64,000 nucleotides of DNA from NCBI GenBank assembly GCA_900168235.1, contig FUZG01000001.1, positions 310,001 to 374,000 of the forward strand. The letters are read 5' to 3'. The DNA comes from Lachnospiraceae bacterium. GTDB lineage: Bacteria; Bacillota; Clostridia; Lachnospirales; Lachnospiraceae. The position numbers were made by a program, and so were the translations under genes. Under the pieces are notes generated by a model. The model made no database searches, had not been told where the DNA came from, and worked only from the letters and a program-made list of their open reading frames with translations. Shown in pieces: positions 17,702 to 26,523 of the stretch (position 1 is the first letter of the stretch; each line of letters begins with the position of its first letter).

Positions 17702-18805
17702 ATGATAAAACATACTGACCACTTTCACGGAAGCGACCTGGAAAAAATTGAACATACCTATGGAATAAAGAAAGAAGACATCGTTTCTTTTTCTGCGAAT
17801 GTTAATCCTCTCGGTATCTCAAATCTGCTGAAGGAGACCATATCCGAGCATGTGACCTGTATCGAGACCTATCCTGACCGTGAGTACACCGAGCTCAGAA
17901 AGACTATCGGAAAGTACTGCAATGCAGATCCGTCACACATCATAGTCGGCAACGGTTCAACAGAGCTCATCTCCATCCTGATCGAGCTCCGTCATCCGAA
18001 GAAAGCCATGATCCTCGGACCTTCCTACTCAGAGTACGAGCGTGAAGTAAGCCTTGGCGGCGGAACATCACTTTATTTCCCTCTTAAGGAAAAGGACGGC
18101 TTCCTCTTAGATATAAACGCTCTGGAAGAGCGCCTGACAGACGATGTGGACATGCTTATCCTCTGCAATCCTAATAACCCCACTTCAACCGTTATCGACC
18201 AGAAGGGTCTCCGAAATGTCCTCGATATCTGTAAGTTAAAGGATATCTTCGTAATGGTTGATGAGACCTATATCGAATTTACGGAAAACATGGATAAACT
18301 CGAGGGAATCCCCCTTACCGATGTTTACAGAAATCTGTTCATCATCCGCGGTGTGTCAAAGTTTTTCGCATCTCCCGGACTCCGTCTCGGCTATGCGGTC
18401 ACAGGAAACATGGATCTGATCCACGAGATAAATACCAGAAAGCACCCCTGGTCCATAAGCTCCATCGCAGAGATCGCAGGACGCATCATGTTCAGCGATA
18501 CTGAATATATCGAGAAGACCAGAAACCTGATCATATCCGAAAGAAAGCGTGTTGTGGAAAGATTAAAGAGCATGGCGCCTCTCGGCATCACCTGCTATGA
18601 ACCTTCTGCAAACTTCGTGCTCTGCAGGATCGACTCTGACAAAGCTGATGCGGACACACTTTTTGATACCTGCATCAGAGAAAAAATGATGATCAGAAAT
18701 TGCAGCACTTTCCCGTTCCTCGATAACCATTTCTTCCGGATCTGCTTCATGAACCCGGAAGACAATGACAGACTCCTCGACTGCATCGAAAGAGCTCTGC
18801 AGTAA
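17702..18805 (+). CDS. Fold-type I PLP aminotransferase, HisC/CobD family
   Basis: A 367-residue PLP enzyme. It opens with HFHGSD and FSANVNPLG, typical of the L-threonine-phosphate decarboxylase (CobD) and histidinol-phosphate aminotransferase group. It then shows GNGSTELI, the cofactor-binding NPNNPTS, the Asp of DETYIEF and the Schiff-base Lys in SKFFASPGLRLGY. The HGSD start and SKFFA.PGLR motif lean toward CobD, but no cobalamin or histidine gene is adjacent, so the substrate is undecided. GGAGG lies six bases before the ATG. It is a single gene closed by a strong terminator, divergent from the large unknown operon across the repeat element. Confidence 0.85.
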   Translation: MIKHTDHFHGSDLEKIEHTYGIKKEDIVSFSANVNPLGISNLLKETISEHVTCIETYPDREYTELRKTIGKYCNADPSHIIVGNGSTELISILIELRHPKKAMILGPSYSEYEREVSLGGGTSLYFPLKEKDGFLLDINALEERLTDDVDMLILCNPNNPTSTVIDQKGLRNVLDICKLKDIFVMVDETYIEFTENMDKLEGIPLTDVYRNLFIIRGVSKFFASPGLRLGYAVTGNMDLIHEINTRKHPWSISSIAEIAGRIMFSDTEYIEKTRNLIISERKRVVERLKSMAPLGITCYEPSANFVLCRIDSDKADADTLFDTCIREKMMIRNCSTFPFLDNHFFRICFMNPEDNDRLLDCIERALQ

Positions 18806-18835
18806 TTTTTCTAAAAATAATATCCTGCATAAGTG

Positions 18836-18873
18836 AAAAAGGATCACCGCTCTCCACTGCGGTGATCCTTTTT
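18836..18873. terminator. Bidirectional terminator between aminotransferase and sigma-factor genes
   Basis: A 15-base perfect stem (18836-18850 with 18859-18873) with an eight-base loop has A5 at the left and T5 at the right. It separates two convergent genes. Confidence 0.95.
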
Positions 18874-18908
18874 GGGATCAAAGGTCGGAAATCCTTCTGA
18901 CCCTAAAT

Positions 18909-20891
18909 TCATTCATATAGTCCATCTCCGGCCATATCGAAGTTCAGCACTATGTCCTCCTCATAGACAGGAGCTTCCGGATCTGTCTCCGTCTGCTTCC
19001 CGTTTTTGCTGACTTCATCTGAACTCTCCCCGGAACCTGACTCTCCCGAGCCCTCTCCGGACGCACTTTCGCTAGGTGACGGTTCTTCATCTTTCTGAAC
19101 ATTCTCTGCCGGTTCCTCCCCCGAAGTCGCCGCAGTGATCAAAAGCGAATTAGCTGACAGACCTCCAAAGAGCTTATTGCCCTTATTTTCTGTCCCCGTC
19201 AATTCAAATTCATACCAGTTACCGACGTGGTCTCCATTCTCATTGACCTGCCCCATATAGAACTGACCTTTTACGGTGATCGTTCCATTCAGTTCATGAG
19301 CTTCATCCACAGACGGTTTTCTAAGGAACAACGTATTTCCGGACAGACTTGAAAATTCCTTTTCTGTCACGATAGCACTCTCGCCTATCAGGTATGCAGC
19401 TTCAAGAGCAGTGTTGTCTACGTTTCCACTGTAGGAAGTCTGGCCGCTCAGCAGCAGCAAGGATGCGACAGAAGATGAAAGATGTTTTGAAACCTTCTTT
19501 GACATCTTAAAACGATGTACAGAATTTTCAGAAGTCTTTCTCTTCCGATCGTTTTCGGAAACCGTCCTCTCCTCAGACGGTTCATCGGGAATTTCCTCAT
19601 CTCCAAAGTTCTCGGAAACTGTCCCTTCCGTTCCTTCCTGCAGTCCTTCCTCAGGATCTGCATCGTCTGATACTATCTCTTCTCCAATGGCATCATCAGG
19701 GATCATGATCTCCTCAGGCATGACCTCCAACGGCTCTTCGACAGTATCTGCGCTCACTGCTTCCTCTGCTGATACAGAGGATACTGTTGCGCGGCGGTGC
19801 AATTCTACTGATCCGACTCCGGCACCTGTTCCGGCTACTGCTACAGCTACTGCTATAGCTACACCCTTTGCCGCAGTTCCACCGGCAACTCCTGCCGCCA
19901 CTGCGGTTCCTGTTCCAACTGCTGCACTTCCGGCTGCTGCAGTTCCTGCGGCTCCTCCCGCTGCAGTTCCTGCCGCTACTGCGGTTCCTGTTGTCGCGGT
20001 AGTTGCGGCTGTAGCAGCTGTTGCTGCCGTAGTTGCCGCTGTCGCAGAAGCTGCTGCGATTCCCGCTGACGAACTTGATACCGTTGCTGCCGATACACCT
20101 GCACCTGCTGCAGTGGCTGCCGTTGTTCCGGCTGCCGCACTTCCTGCAGCTGCAGTTGCCGCCGCTGTTGTTGTGATCGCGCCTGCTGCAAGCCCGAGAC
20201 CTCCGCAAATACCTTTGTAAAGAGTCTGAGCCTCATCGGCTGCGAGAACAGTTTTGGTCGAGATCTGCTGTATCGCAAGAAAAATAAGCGGTACAGAAAG
20301 TACTATTGCTCCTTTACCGGTGTGATGCGTTTTTGCATCCTGTTCCAGCTTCTTTTTCAGAAATCTGCGGGCATAATTCAGTCTGCTCTTAACTGTGCCC
20401 ACAGAACAATCCATGACTTCTGCGATGTCATCGATCTTGATATTGTCATAGTAGTAGGCGATAACGGTCATCCGCTGTGCTTCAGGCAGTTCTTCAATGA
20501 GCGCAGCAATCCTGTCCCGTTCCTCCTTCTGCTCCGCAGAAATATCCGGCCGGGAGTCGCTATCCAGAGATTCGAGATTTTCAAAAACATTCTCGAAATC
20601 CTCGTCGAGCAGTAATTCAGTTTTTTTCCTGAATAATTTCATTCCCTGCCTGTAGGTAATCGCGCCAAGCCATGAAAACAGGCTTTCTGGTGTTTCCAGA
20701 GACCCGATGGATCTGAAAGCTTCCATGTACACTATCTGTACCAGATCCTTGGCATCGTCTTCATTCTTCATGATCTGACGAGCCCGGAAGTACACAAAAT
20801 TATACGTCGATGAATAGACTTCATTAAAGCCGGCTTCATCTCCCGCTTTCATCTTTCCAACGGCCGATATGAGCTTCTGGTCTATCTCCAT
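18909..20891 (-). CDS. ECF-like sigma factor fused to a membrane anchor and ectodomain
   Basis: The N-terminal 185 residues are a sigma-70-family ECF factor: region 2 (about 20-90, NEDDAKDLVQIVYMEAFRSI) and region 4 with its helix-turn-helix (about 130-180, AQRMTVIAYYYDNIKIDDIA). A hydrophobic helix follows (about 195-215), then some 150 residues of almost pure Ala/Thr/Gly ending in another hydrophobic stretch, and a 280-residue acidic, Ser/Glu-rich tail with a beta-rich segment. The tail would be outside the cell. The longest frame begins at a GTG at 20951 with no ribosome-binding site, and its extra codons read through an AAAGGAGG; I prefer the ATG at 20891 with GGAG ten bases upstream. No anti-sigma gene is adjacent. 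Confidence 0.8.
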   Translation of the reverse strand: MEIDQKLISAVGKMKAGDEAGFNEVYSSTYNFVYFRARQIMKNEDDAKDLVQIVYMEAFRSIGSLETPESLFSWLGAITYRQGMKLFRKKTELLLDEDFENVFENLESLDSDSRPDISAEQKEERDRIAALIEELPEAQRMTVIAYYYDNIKIDDIAEVMDCSVGTVKSRLNYARRFLKKKLEQDAKTHHTGKGAIVLSVPLIFLAIQQISTKTVLAADEAQTLYKGICGGLGLAAGAITTTAAATAAAGSAAAGTTAATAAGAGVSAATVSSSSAGIAAASATAATTAATAATAATTATTGTAVAAGTAAGGAAGTAAAGSAAVGTGTAVAAGVAGGTAAKGVAIAVAVAVAGTGAGVGSVELHRRATVSSVSAEEAVSADTVEEPLEVMPEEIMIPDDAIGEEIVSDDADPEEGLQEGTEGTVSENFGDEEIPDEPSEERTVSENDRKRKTSENSVHRFKMSKKVSKHLSSSVASLLLLSGQTSYSGNVDNTALEAAYLIGESAIVTEKEFSSLSGNTLFLRKPSVDEAHELNGTITVKGQFYMGQVNENGDHVGNWYEFELTGTENKGNKLFGGLSANSLLITAATSGEEPAENVQKDEEPSPSESASGEGSGESGSGESSDEVSKNGKQTETDPEAPVYEEDIVLNFDMAGDGLYE

Positions 20892-21253
20892 AAACTGAGA
20901 TCTCCGATTACCCTTTCCTCCTTTTTCAGACGATACCGGCCTGTCCGGCACCGCATTTCAGGGTTTTATCTCTCATACCCCATCCAAAAACAAGATCGTA
21001 AGGCACATTACGTTCCGCTTCTTCCGGAGTATGATCGAATCCACCCTCTTCATCGGCTATTGAAAAGTACCCGAAAAAGAGGAAAAGGTTTTATAATTAA
21101 TGTCTTCGTTTTCATTCAATATGACTTTTTAAATGCAAGCATTCCAAAAGTCATGAAATGGGCAATGCTTCGCAATTAAAAACTGCCCATTTCTGTTCAG
21201 CAAAAGCTTTCATACGAAACCCGCAGTAAATGCGCGTTTCTGATTGTTTGCTA
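20892..21253. other. Gap between sigma-factor gene and ABC exporter
   Basis: No gene is seen. It holds the sigma-factor promoter, a long leader of about 190 bases, and two abutting hairpins downstream of the ABC genes. One has arms 21155-21164 and 21184-21193 (GAAATGGGCA/TGCCCATTTC); the other has arms 21121-21129 and 21146-21154 (ATGACTTTT/AAAAGTCAT). Neither is followed by a good T run, so they are at best weak terminators. Confidence 0.6.
21090..21119 (-). promoter_or_regulatory. Promoter of the membrane sigma-factor gene
   Basis: On the minus strand TTGAAT and TATAAA are spaced by 18 bases, giving a leader of about 190 bases before the ATG at 20891. This looks like a housekeeping promoter rather than an ECF one, so autoregulation is not evident. 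Confidence 0.5.
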
Positions 21254-23167
21254 TTAAGAGCTAACGCCTGTATAAAGCTGATAATAACGGCCCTTTTCAG
21301 CCATTAATTCTTCATGTGTACCGCGTTCGATTATCCGTCCCTGTTCCATGACCATTATGCAGTCACTGTTACGTACGGTAGAAAGCCGATGCGCGATAAC
21401 AAATGTAGTACGTCCGCGCATGAGAGAATCCATTCCTTCCTGTACGATCCTCTCTGTACGGGTGTCGATAGAGCTTGTTGCTTCATCAAGGATCAGTGCC
21501 GGCGGATCTGCCACCGCAGCCCTTGCGATGGAAAGAAGCTGTCGCTGTCCCTGACTTAATGATGCTCCGTCTCCTGTTATCATAGTATCATATCCGTCGG
21601 TCATTTGCCTGATAAATCCATCGGCGCTCACAAGCTTTGCTGCCTCGACCTCTTCATCCGTAGCATCAAGGCGTCCAAAACGGATATTTTCCCTTACAGT
21701 TCCCGTAAATAAATGGGTATCCTGAAGGACCATTCCAAGTGATCTGCGAAGGTCTGACTTACGTATTTTATTTATATTTATTCCATCATATCGGATCTTT
21801 CCGTCCTGAATATCATAGAAACGGTTAATAAGATTTGTAATAGTTGTCTTTCCCGCTCCGGTCGACCCTACAAATGCAATTTTTTGTCCAGGCTTCGCGT
21901 AGAGCTTTATATCGTGGAGCACCATGTTATCATCATTATAACCGAAATCGACGCCAAGCATCTCCACATTTCCCTTGAGTTCTGTATAGGTAGTAGTCCC
22001 GTCTGCCTTATGGTAATGCTTCCATGCCCAGCACTCTGTACGTTTTTTTGTTTCTCTTAAAACACCGTCAGGTCCAATCTCAGCATTTACGAGAGTCACA
22101 TATCCATCGTCCTTCTCCGGTTCTTCATCGAGAAGTGCAAAAATACGCTCAGAGCCTGCAAGGGCCATGACTACTGCATTAAGCTGCATACTTATCTGGT
22201 TTATCGGCATGCTGAAGCTTTTATTAAAAGTCAGAAATGACGCAAGCCGTCCGAGTGTCAGTCCGGATATTCCGGAAAGCGCCAGTATTCCGCCTGCAAT
22301 AGCGCAGAGCACGTAGCTCACGTTTCCGAGCTGTGCATTAATGGGGCCTAAAAAATTCGCAAACTGATTTGCGTTATAAGCACTGTCAAAAAGCTCCTGA
22401 TTCCGCTTTTCAAATTCTTCGATGGCTTTTTCTTCATGGCAGAATACCTTGATAACTTTTTCTCCTGCCATCATCTCTTCGATGTAACCGTTAAGTGATC
22501 CTAAGTTTTTCTGCTGTTTCTTGAAAAAGCTTCCCGAATATCCGGCAGCGGTCTTTGAAGCAAAAAGCATGACCCCTACCATAACTACAGACAGAACAGT
22601 AAGCGGAACATCCAGGAACAGCATACTGAAAAATACGCTGACGATAGTGACCGCACTGTTCAAAAACTGAGGTAATGACTGGCTTATCATCTGACGCAGT
22701 GAATCAATGTCATTTGTGTAAATGGACATGATATCGCCGTGAGCATGGGTGTCAAAATATTTTATGGGAAGGCTTTCCATCTTTGTGAAAAGATCGTTCC
22801 TGAGGCGAAGGAGCGTACCCTGGCTCACCCTTATCATCATTCTCTGATAGATAAAGGTTGAGAGAACGCCCACTGCATAAAATCCCGCAACTCTGAGCAT
22901 CGCACGAAAGAGCGGTCCGAAATCAGGATCATCTGATGAAAGCATCGGCGTGATGTAATCATCGATAAGATTTCTCATAAAGAGAGTTCCCTGTACATTC
23001 GCCAGAACTCCCACCAGTATCAGAACAACCACCAGCACGATCTGGATACCGTACTGCTTCATCACGTATCCCATGACTCTCTTAAAAAGCTTTCCGGGAT
23101 TTTTGACTTTAACCCTCTGTCCGGGAGTCCTTCGGCGTCCAAATTCTCTTACTCTTTTTTCTGCCAT
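21254..23167 (-). CDS. ABC exporter half-transporter, subunit with intact Walker B Glu
   Basis: A 637-residue half-transporter: six TM helices (about 35-320) and a C-terminal ATPase. The ATPase has Walker A GSTGAGKTT, signature LSQGQ and Walker B LILDEATSS with the catalytic Glu. It has an insertion of some 60 residues just before the ATPase (DEEPEKDD...TECWAWKHYHKADG) that includes an unusual Trp/His-rich stretch. It follows its partner with overlapping stop and start codons. The partner has Asp in place of the catalytic Glu, and this subunit has LSQGQ in place of LSGGQ. Together they make the asymmetric exporter type known from BmrCD and TM287/288. The substrate is probably a drug or lipid, unproven. 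Confidence 0.92.
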   Translation of the reverse strand: MAEKRVREFGRRRTPGQRVKVKNPGKLFKRVMGYVMKQYGIQIVLVVVLILVGVLANVQGTLFMRNLIDDYITPMLSSDDPDFGPLFRAMLRVAGFYAVGVLSTFIYQRMMIRVSQGTLLRLRNDLFTKMESLPIKYFDTHAHGDIMSIYTNDIDSLRQMISQSLPQFLNSAVTIVSVFFSMLFLDVPLTVLSVVMVGVMLFASKTAAGYSGSFFKKQQKNLGSLNGYIEEMMAGEKVIKVFCHEEKAIEEFEKRNQELFDSAYNANQFANFLGPINAQLGNVSYVLCAIAGGILALSGISGLTLGRLASFLTFNKSFSMPINQISMQLNAVVMALAGSERIFALLDEEPEKDDGYVTLVNAEIGPDGVLRETKKRTECWAWKHYHKADGTTTYTELKGNVEMLGVDFGYNDDNMVLHDIKLYAKPGQKIAFVGSTGAGKTTITNLINRFYDIQDGKIRYDGININKIRKSDLRRSLGMVLQDTHLFTGTVRENIRFGRLDATDEEVEAAKLVSADGFIRQMTDGYDTMITGDGASLSQGQRQLLSIARAAVADPPALILDEATSSIDTRTERIVQEGMDSLMRGRTTFVIAHRLSTVRNSDCIMVMEQGRIIERGTHEELMAEKGRYYQLYTGVSS

Positions 23168-24948
23168 CAGTCTTCTCCTCCCTTCTCATCAAAGTCACCG
23201 TTTCCTTTTGTCTGGGATTCGTAAACGTCGCGGTAGATCTCGTTGCCGGCGAGAAGTTTTTCATGTGTATCAAAACCGCTTATGCGACCGTTATCCATGA
23301 CGATTATCCGATCCGCATGCTGGACACTTGATATTCTCTGGGCAATGATAAACCTCGTCATGCCCGGTATTTCTTTTGAAAATCCCTCTCGTATCTTTGC
23401 ATCCGTTGCAGTATCAACCGCAGAAGTTGAATCATCAAGGATCAGGATTTTGGGCTTTTTAAGAAGCGCACGTGCGATACAGAGTCTCTGCTTCTGACCA
23501 CCTGACACGTTTGCTCCGCCCTGCTCGATGAAGGTATTGTATTTCTCAGGCATGCGCTCGATGAACTCATCTGCGCAGGCTATCTCACATGCTTTTCTGC
23601 ACTCTTCTTCCGTGGCATTTTCATTTCCCCAGCGCAGGTTATCAAGGATAGTTCCGCTGAAAAGTTCATTTTTTTGCAGTACTACCGCAACCTGATCTCT
23701 GAGCGCAGTAATGTCATATTGCCTTACATCAATACCGCCCACGAGGACACGACCGTCACGAACGTCATAAAGACGGCTTATAAGATTTACAAGCGAAGAC
23801 TTTGATGAACCTGTGCCTCCGATAACACCTATAGTTTCTCCCGCTTTTATGTCCAGTGTCACATCGGACAATACCGGATCACCGTTTCCGTACGCAAACC
23901 ATACGTGGTCAAACTGTACCGAACCATCCTTCACATCCATCACAGGATCCTCCGGATTTTTGATGTCCGATTCTTCGTTTATGACCTCAGTGATACGCTG
24001 TGCGCTTGCTGTTGACATGCTGACCATTACAAAGATCATGGAGAGCATCATGAGGTTCATAAGGATATTCATGCAGTATGCAAGTAGACTCATGAGCTGA
24101 CCTGTTGTGAGATCTCCTGCAGTTATCATGTGTGCGCCAAACCAGCTTATAAGCAGGATACAGGCATATACAGTAAACTGCATCACAGGCATGTTCAATA
24201 CTACTGTGCTCTCTGCCCTGACAAAAAGCTTATATATATTCTCACTCGCTTTCTTAAAGCGTTCCTGCTCATATTCTTCACGAACGAACGCTTTTACCAC
24301 ACGTATCGCAGATACATTTTCCTGTACACTGGAGTTAAGGTCATCATACTTTTCGAACACTTCCTTGAAGTACTTTGTGACGCGGCTCATTACCAGTATT
24401 ATGAAAAGTCCCAGGAAAAGCACAGCACCAACATATACCGAGGCAAGCCCGGGGCTTATGATAAATGCCATGGTTATCGCTACTATTATGGATGACGGCG
24501 CTCTCATGAACATACGGAGCAGCATCTGATAAGCATTCTGAAGGTTTGTGACATCCGTAGTAAGTCGTGTTACGAGACCTGCCGTGGAATACCTGTCGAT
24601 ATTTGAAAAGCTGTAGTTCTGGATATTTCGGAACATAGCACTTCTCAAGTTGCGTGCAAGTCCCGCCGATGCTCTGGCTGCAGTGTGTGCGCCCATAAGT
24701 CCCGCGAATAATCCAAAAAGCGCAACTACTACCATTATCATTCCAACTTTATAGATATGGCTGATATTTCCCGCAGTAACACCCTTATCGATTATAGATG
24801 CCATGAGATAAGGTATGATCATCTCCATGATAACTTCGATGAACATATAAAAAGGAGTCATTATCGAATCTTTCGTAAACTCCTTCACCTGACCGCCTAT
24901 GGTCGTAAGTATTTCTTTTGCAGTAATAGAATTGTAAGATTTTTCCAT
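23167..24948 (-). CDS. ABC exporter half-transporter, subunit with degenerate catalytic site
   Basis: A 593-residue partner of the exporter encoded just downstream. Six TM helices precede an ATPase with Walker A GGTGSSKSS, signature VSGGQ and Walker B ILILDDSTS, where Asp replaces the catalytic Glu. That substitution marks the degenerate nucleotide site of heterodimeric exporters. The longest frame begins at 25026, but the ATG at 24948 has GAGG five bases upstream and starts MEKSYNSITAKEIL, the expected elbow helix, so I moved the start there. The upstream bases would otherwise encode a Cys/Ala-rich extension lying over a hairpin. Confidence 0.92.
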   Translation of the reverse strand: MEKSYNSITAKEILTTIGGQVKEFTKDSIMTPFYMFIEVIMEMIIPYLMASIIDKGVTAGNISHIYKVGMIMVVVALFGLFAGLMGAHTAARASAGLARNLRSAMFRNIQNYSFSNIDRYSTAGLVTRLTTDVTNLQNAYQMLLRMFMRAPSSIIVAITMAFIISPGLASVYVGAVLFLGLFIILVMSRVTKYFKEVFEKYDDLNSSVQENVSAIRVVKAFVREEYEQERFKKASENIYKLFVRAESTVVLNMPVMQFTVYACILLISWFGAHMITAGDLTTGQLMSLLAYCMNILMNLMMLSMIFVMVSMSTASAQRITEVINEESDIKNPEDPVMDVKDGSVQFDHVWFAYGNGDPVLSDVTLDIKAGETIGVIGGTGSSKSSLVNLISRLYDVRDGRVLVGGIDVRQYDITALRDQVAVVLQKNELFSGTILDNLRWGNENATEEECRKACEIACADEFIERMPEKYNTFIEQGGANVSGGQKQRLCIARALLKKPKILILDDSTSAVDTATDAKIREGFSKEIPGMTRFIIAQRISSVQHADRIIVMDNGRISGFDTHEKLLAGNEIYRDVYESQTKGNGDFDEKGGED

Positions 24949-24969
24949 ATAAACCTCATATATAGCAAA

Positions 24970-25005
24970 GCGGTCCGCCGCTGCCGGTTCCGCAGCGCAG
25001 ACCAC
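24970..25005. other. GC-rich hairpin between manA and the ABC exporter
   Basis: Arms 24970-24984 and 24992-25005 pair imperfectly (GCGGTCCGCCGCTGC with GCAGCGCAGACCAC). The T run lies on the plus-strand side, so it is not a standard terminator for the minus-strand genes. It could weaken read-through or shield the exporter's start region. Confidence 0.4.
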
Positions 25006-25044
25006 TTTTTTGGAAGAATCCGGCAAAGCCGTACTCTTTTCCTG

Positions 25045-25977
25045 TCAGATCGTAGTTTTAAGGAGTGTTCCCTTACCCTTTAAGGTGTACTCTCCCTGAT
25101 CTGCGGAGATAAGGATTCCGTCACCCTTAAGTATCTCCATACGGTTCTCACCGTACTTAAGGATCATCTCACCATCGATAGTCAGCAGATGATGGAATGT
25201 AGTCCCATCTGTTTTCAAGGTAACTTCACCATCAATCTCAACCTTATCAAGTGTAAATGTATCGCACTTTACCAGATGATCTCCGTCGTATCTTTTCGGT
25301 ACTCCGGCTTTCAGGATCGCTGCATTTACCGCATCATCGATCATAAGCTCTCTGGGCTGTCCGTCAGGCTTTACACGGCCGAAATCATATACTCTGTACT
25401 TCACCTGCTCACTCTGCTTTATCTCTGCTGCGAGCACTCCCGCACCGATACTGTGAAGGATGCCGGACGGCAGGAAATAGATCTCACCGGGATTTACCGG
25501 TTGGAAATGAAGCTCCTTCATAAGGGTATTGTCTTCGATCTTCTGACGAAATTCCTCTTTTGTAAGATCGTGCTCTAACCCATAAAAAATTCCTGCATTC
25601 GGAAGACGGTCTACTATATACCAACACTCATCATTCCCTTTAAGGAGCCCCTTTTCATCAGCATATTCATCCTTCGGATGAAGCTTTATGGAAAGGTTCT
25701 GACGGGCATCGATGAACTTTATTGAAAGCGGGAAATTATGGAACTTTGAATAATTTGTACCCGACACGGCTTCGCCGCATTCTTCAAAAAGTTCCTTCAC
25801 AGTCTTTCCCTTATATTCACCGTTCCTTATCGTTGTGAGTCCCGAAGGATCAAAAGATAATTCCCAGGTTTCAGCAAGAACATAACCATGATACTCTGAC
25901 TTACCAAAATCCTTCTTTAACCTGCTCCCGCCCCAAAGGTCATCCTTATATGCAGGTTTTAATTTGTAAATCGACAT
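25045..25977 (-). CDS. manA: Mannose-6-phosphate isomerase, class I
   Basis: Interconverts mannose-6-phosphate and fructose-6-phosphate. The 310-residue cupin enzyme shows metal-binding segments SIKLHPKDEYA (near residue 100) and PSGILHSIG (near 175), then EIKQSEQVKYRVYDF..RVKPDGQPRELM, typical of the short Firmicutes form. It is 27 bases downstream of the DHFR gene and ends a run of housekeeping genes. No mannose transporter or kinase is nearby, so it probably serves sugar-nucleotide supply or mannose use in general. Confidence 0.95.
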   Translation of the reverse strand: MSIYKLKPAYKDDLWGGSRLKKDFGKSEYHGYVLAETWELSFDPSGLTTIRNGEYKGKTVKELFEECGEAVSGTNYSKFHNFPLSIKFIDARQNLSIKLHPKDEYADEKGLLKGNDECWYIVDRLPNAGIFYGLEHDLTKEEFRQKIEDNTLMKELHFQPVNPGEIYFLPSGILHSIGAGVLAAEIKQSEQVKYRVYDFGRVKPDGQPRELMIDDAVNAAILKAGVPKRYDGDHLVKCDTFTLDKVEIDGEVTLKTDGTTFHHLLTIDGEMILKYGENRMEILKGDGILISADQGEYTLKGKGTLLKTTI

Positions 25978-26004
25978 TTGCTACCTTCTCCTCCAAAAAT
26001 CTAT

Positions 26005-26511
26005 TTACAGCGCTTCTCCGCCGCTTACCCTCTCATATTTGAGGAAGTAATAGATCAGACTGAAATAGGTCTGCTCTTCACTTCTCATAGTAAGCTTCCA
26101 CTCCGGATCGTGATCCAGATCAGGGAGAAATGCGTCTGCTTCATACACATGGTCGATCCTTGTGATGAGAGCCGTATCACAGAGCGGCAGGAGCAGATTG
26201 TAGATCTGAGCTCCTCCGATGCAATAGAGTTCTTCAGAATCGTACTGCTTTAATACAGCCTTTAATTCATCTATATCATGAACAACGGTTACTCCTTCCG
26301 GAGCATAGTCTTTCTGCCTTGTAAGGACTATGTTTACTCTGTTTGGAAGAGGCTTCTGATTCGGAAAACTCTCAAGAGTCTTTCGTCCCATGACCACTAC
26401 ATGTCCTGTAGTTTCCTGTCTGAAATACTGCTGGTCCTGAGGAATACGTACAAGCAGTTCATTTTTAAGTCCGATTCCCCATTTAGCATCTGCTGCCGCG
26501 ATTAATTTCAT
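26005..26511 (-). CDS. folA: Dihydrofolate reductase
   Basis: Reduces dihydrofolate to tetrahydrofolate with NADPH. The 168-residue protein is normal in length. It shows AAADAKWGIG (Trp of the Met20 loop), PQDQQYF with Asp26 as the active-site acid, VVVMGRKTLESFP and CIGGAQIYN, the NADPH-binding segments. Start supported by AAGGAG eight bases before the ATG. It begins 12 bases after the stop of the MBL-fold gene. No thymidylate synthase is in the window. Confidence 0.97.
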   Translation of the reverse strand: MKLIAAADAKWGIGLKNELLVRIPQDQQYFRQETTGHVVVMGRKTLESFPNQKPLPNRVNIVLTRQKDYAPEGVTVVHDIDELKAVLKQYDSEELYCIGGAQIYNLLLPLCDTALITRIDHVYEADAFLPDLDHDPEWKLTMRSEEQTYFSLIYYFLKYERVSGGEAL

Positions 26512-26523
26512 TAATAAAACTCC

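Noticed and set aside
19687-20220. 177-residue Ala/Pro-rich plus-strand frame
   Set aside because: It is the antisense of the Ala/Thr/Gly tract of the sigma-factor gene; low complexity on one strand opens the other.
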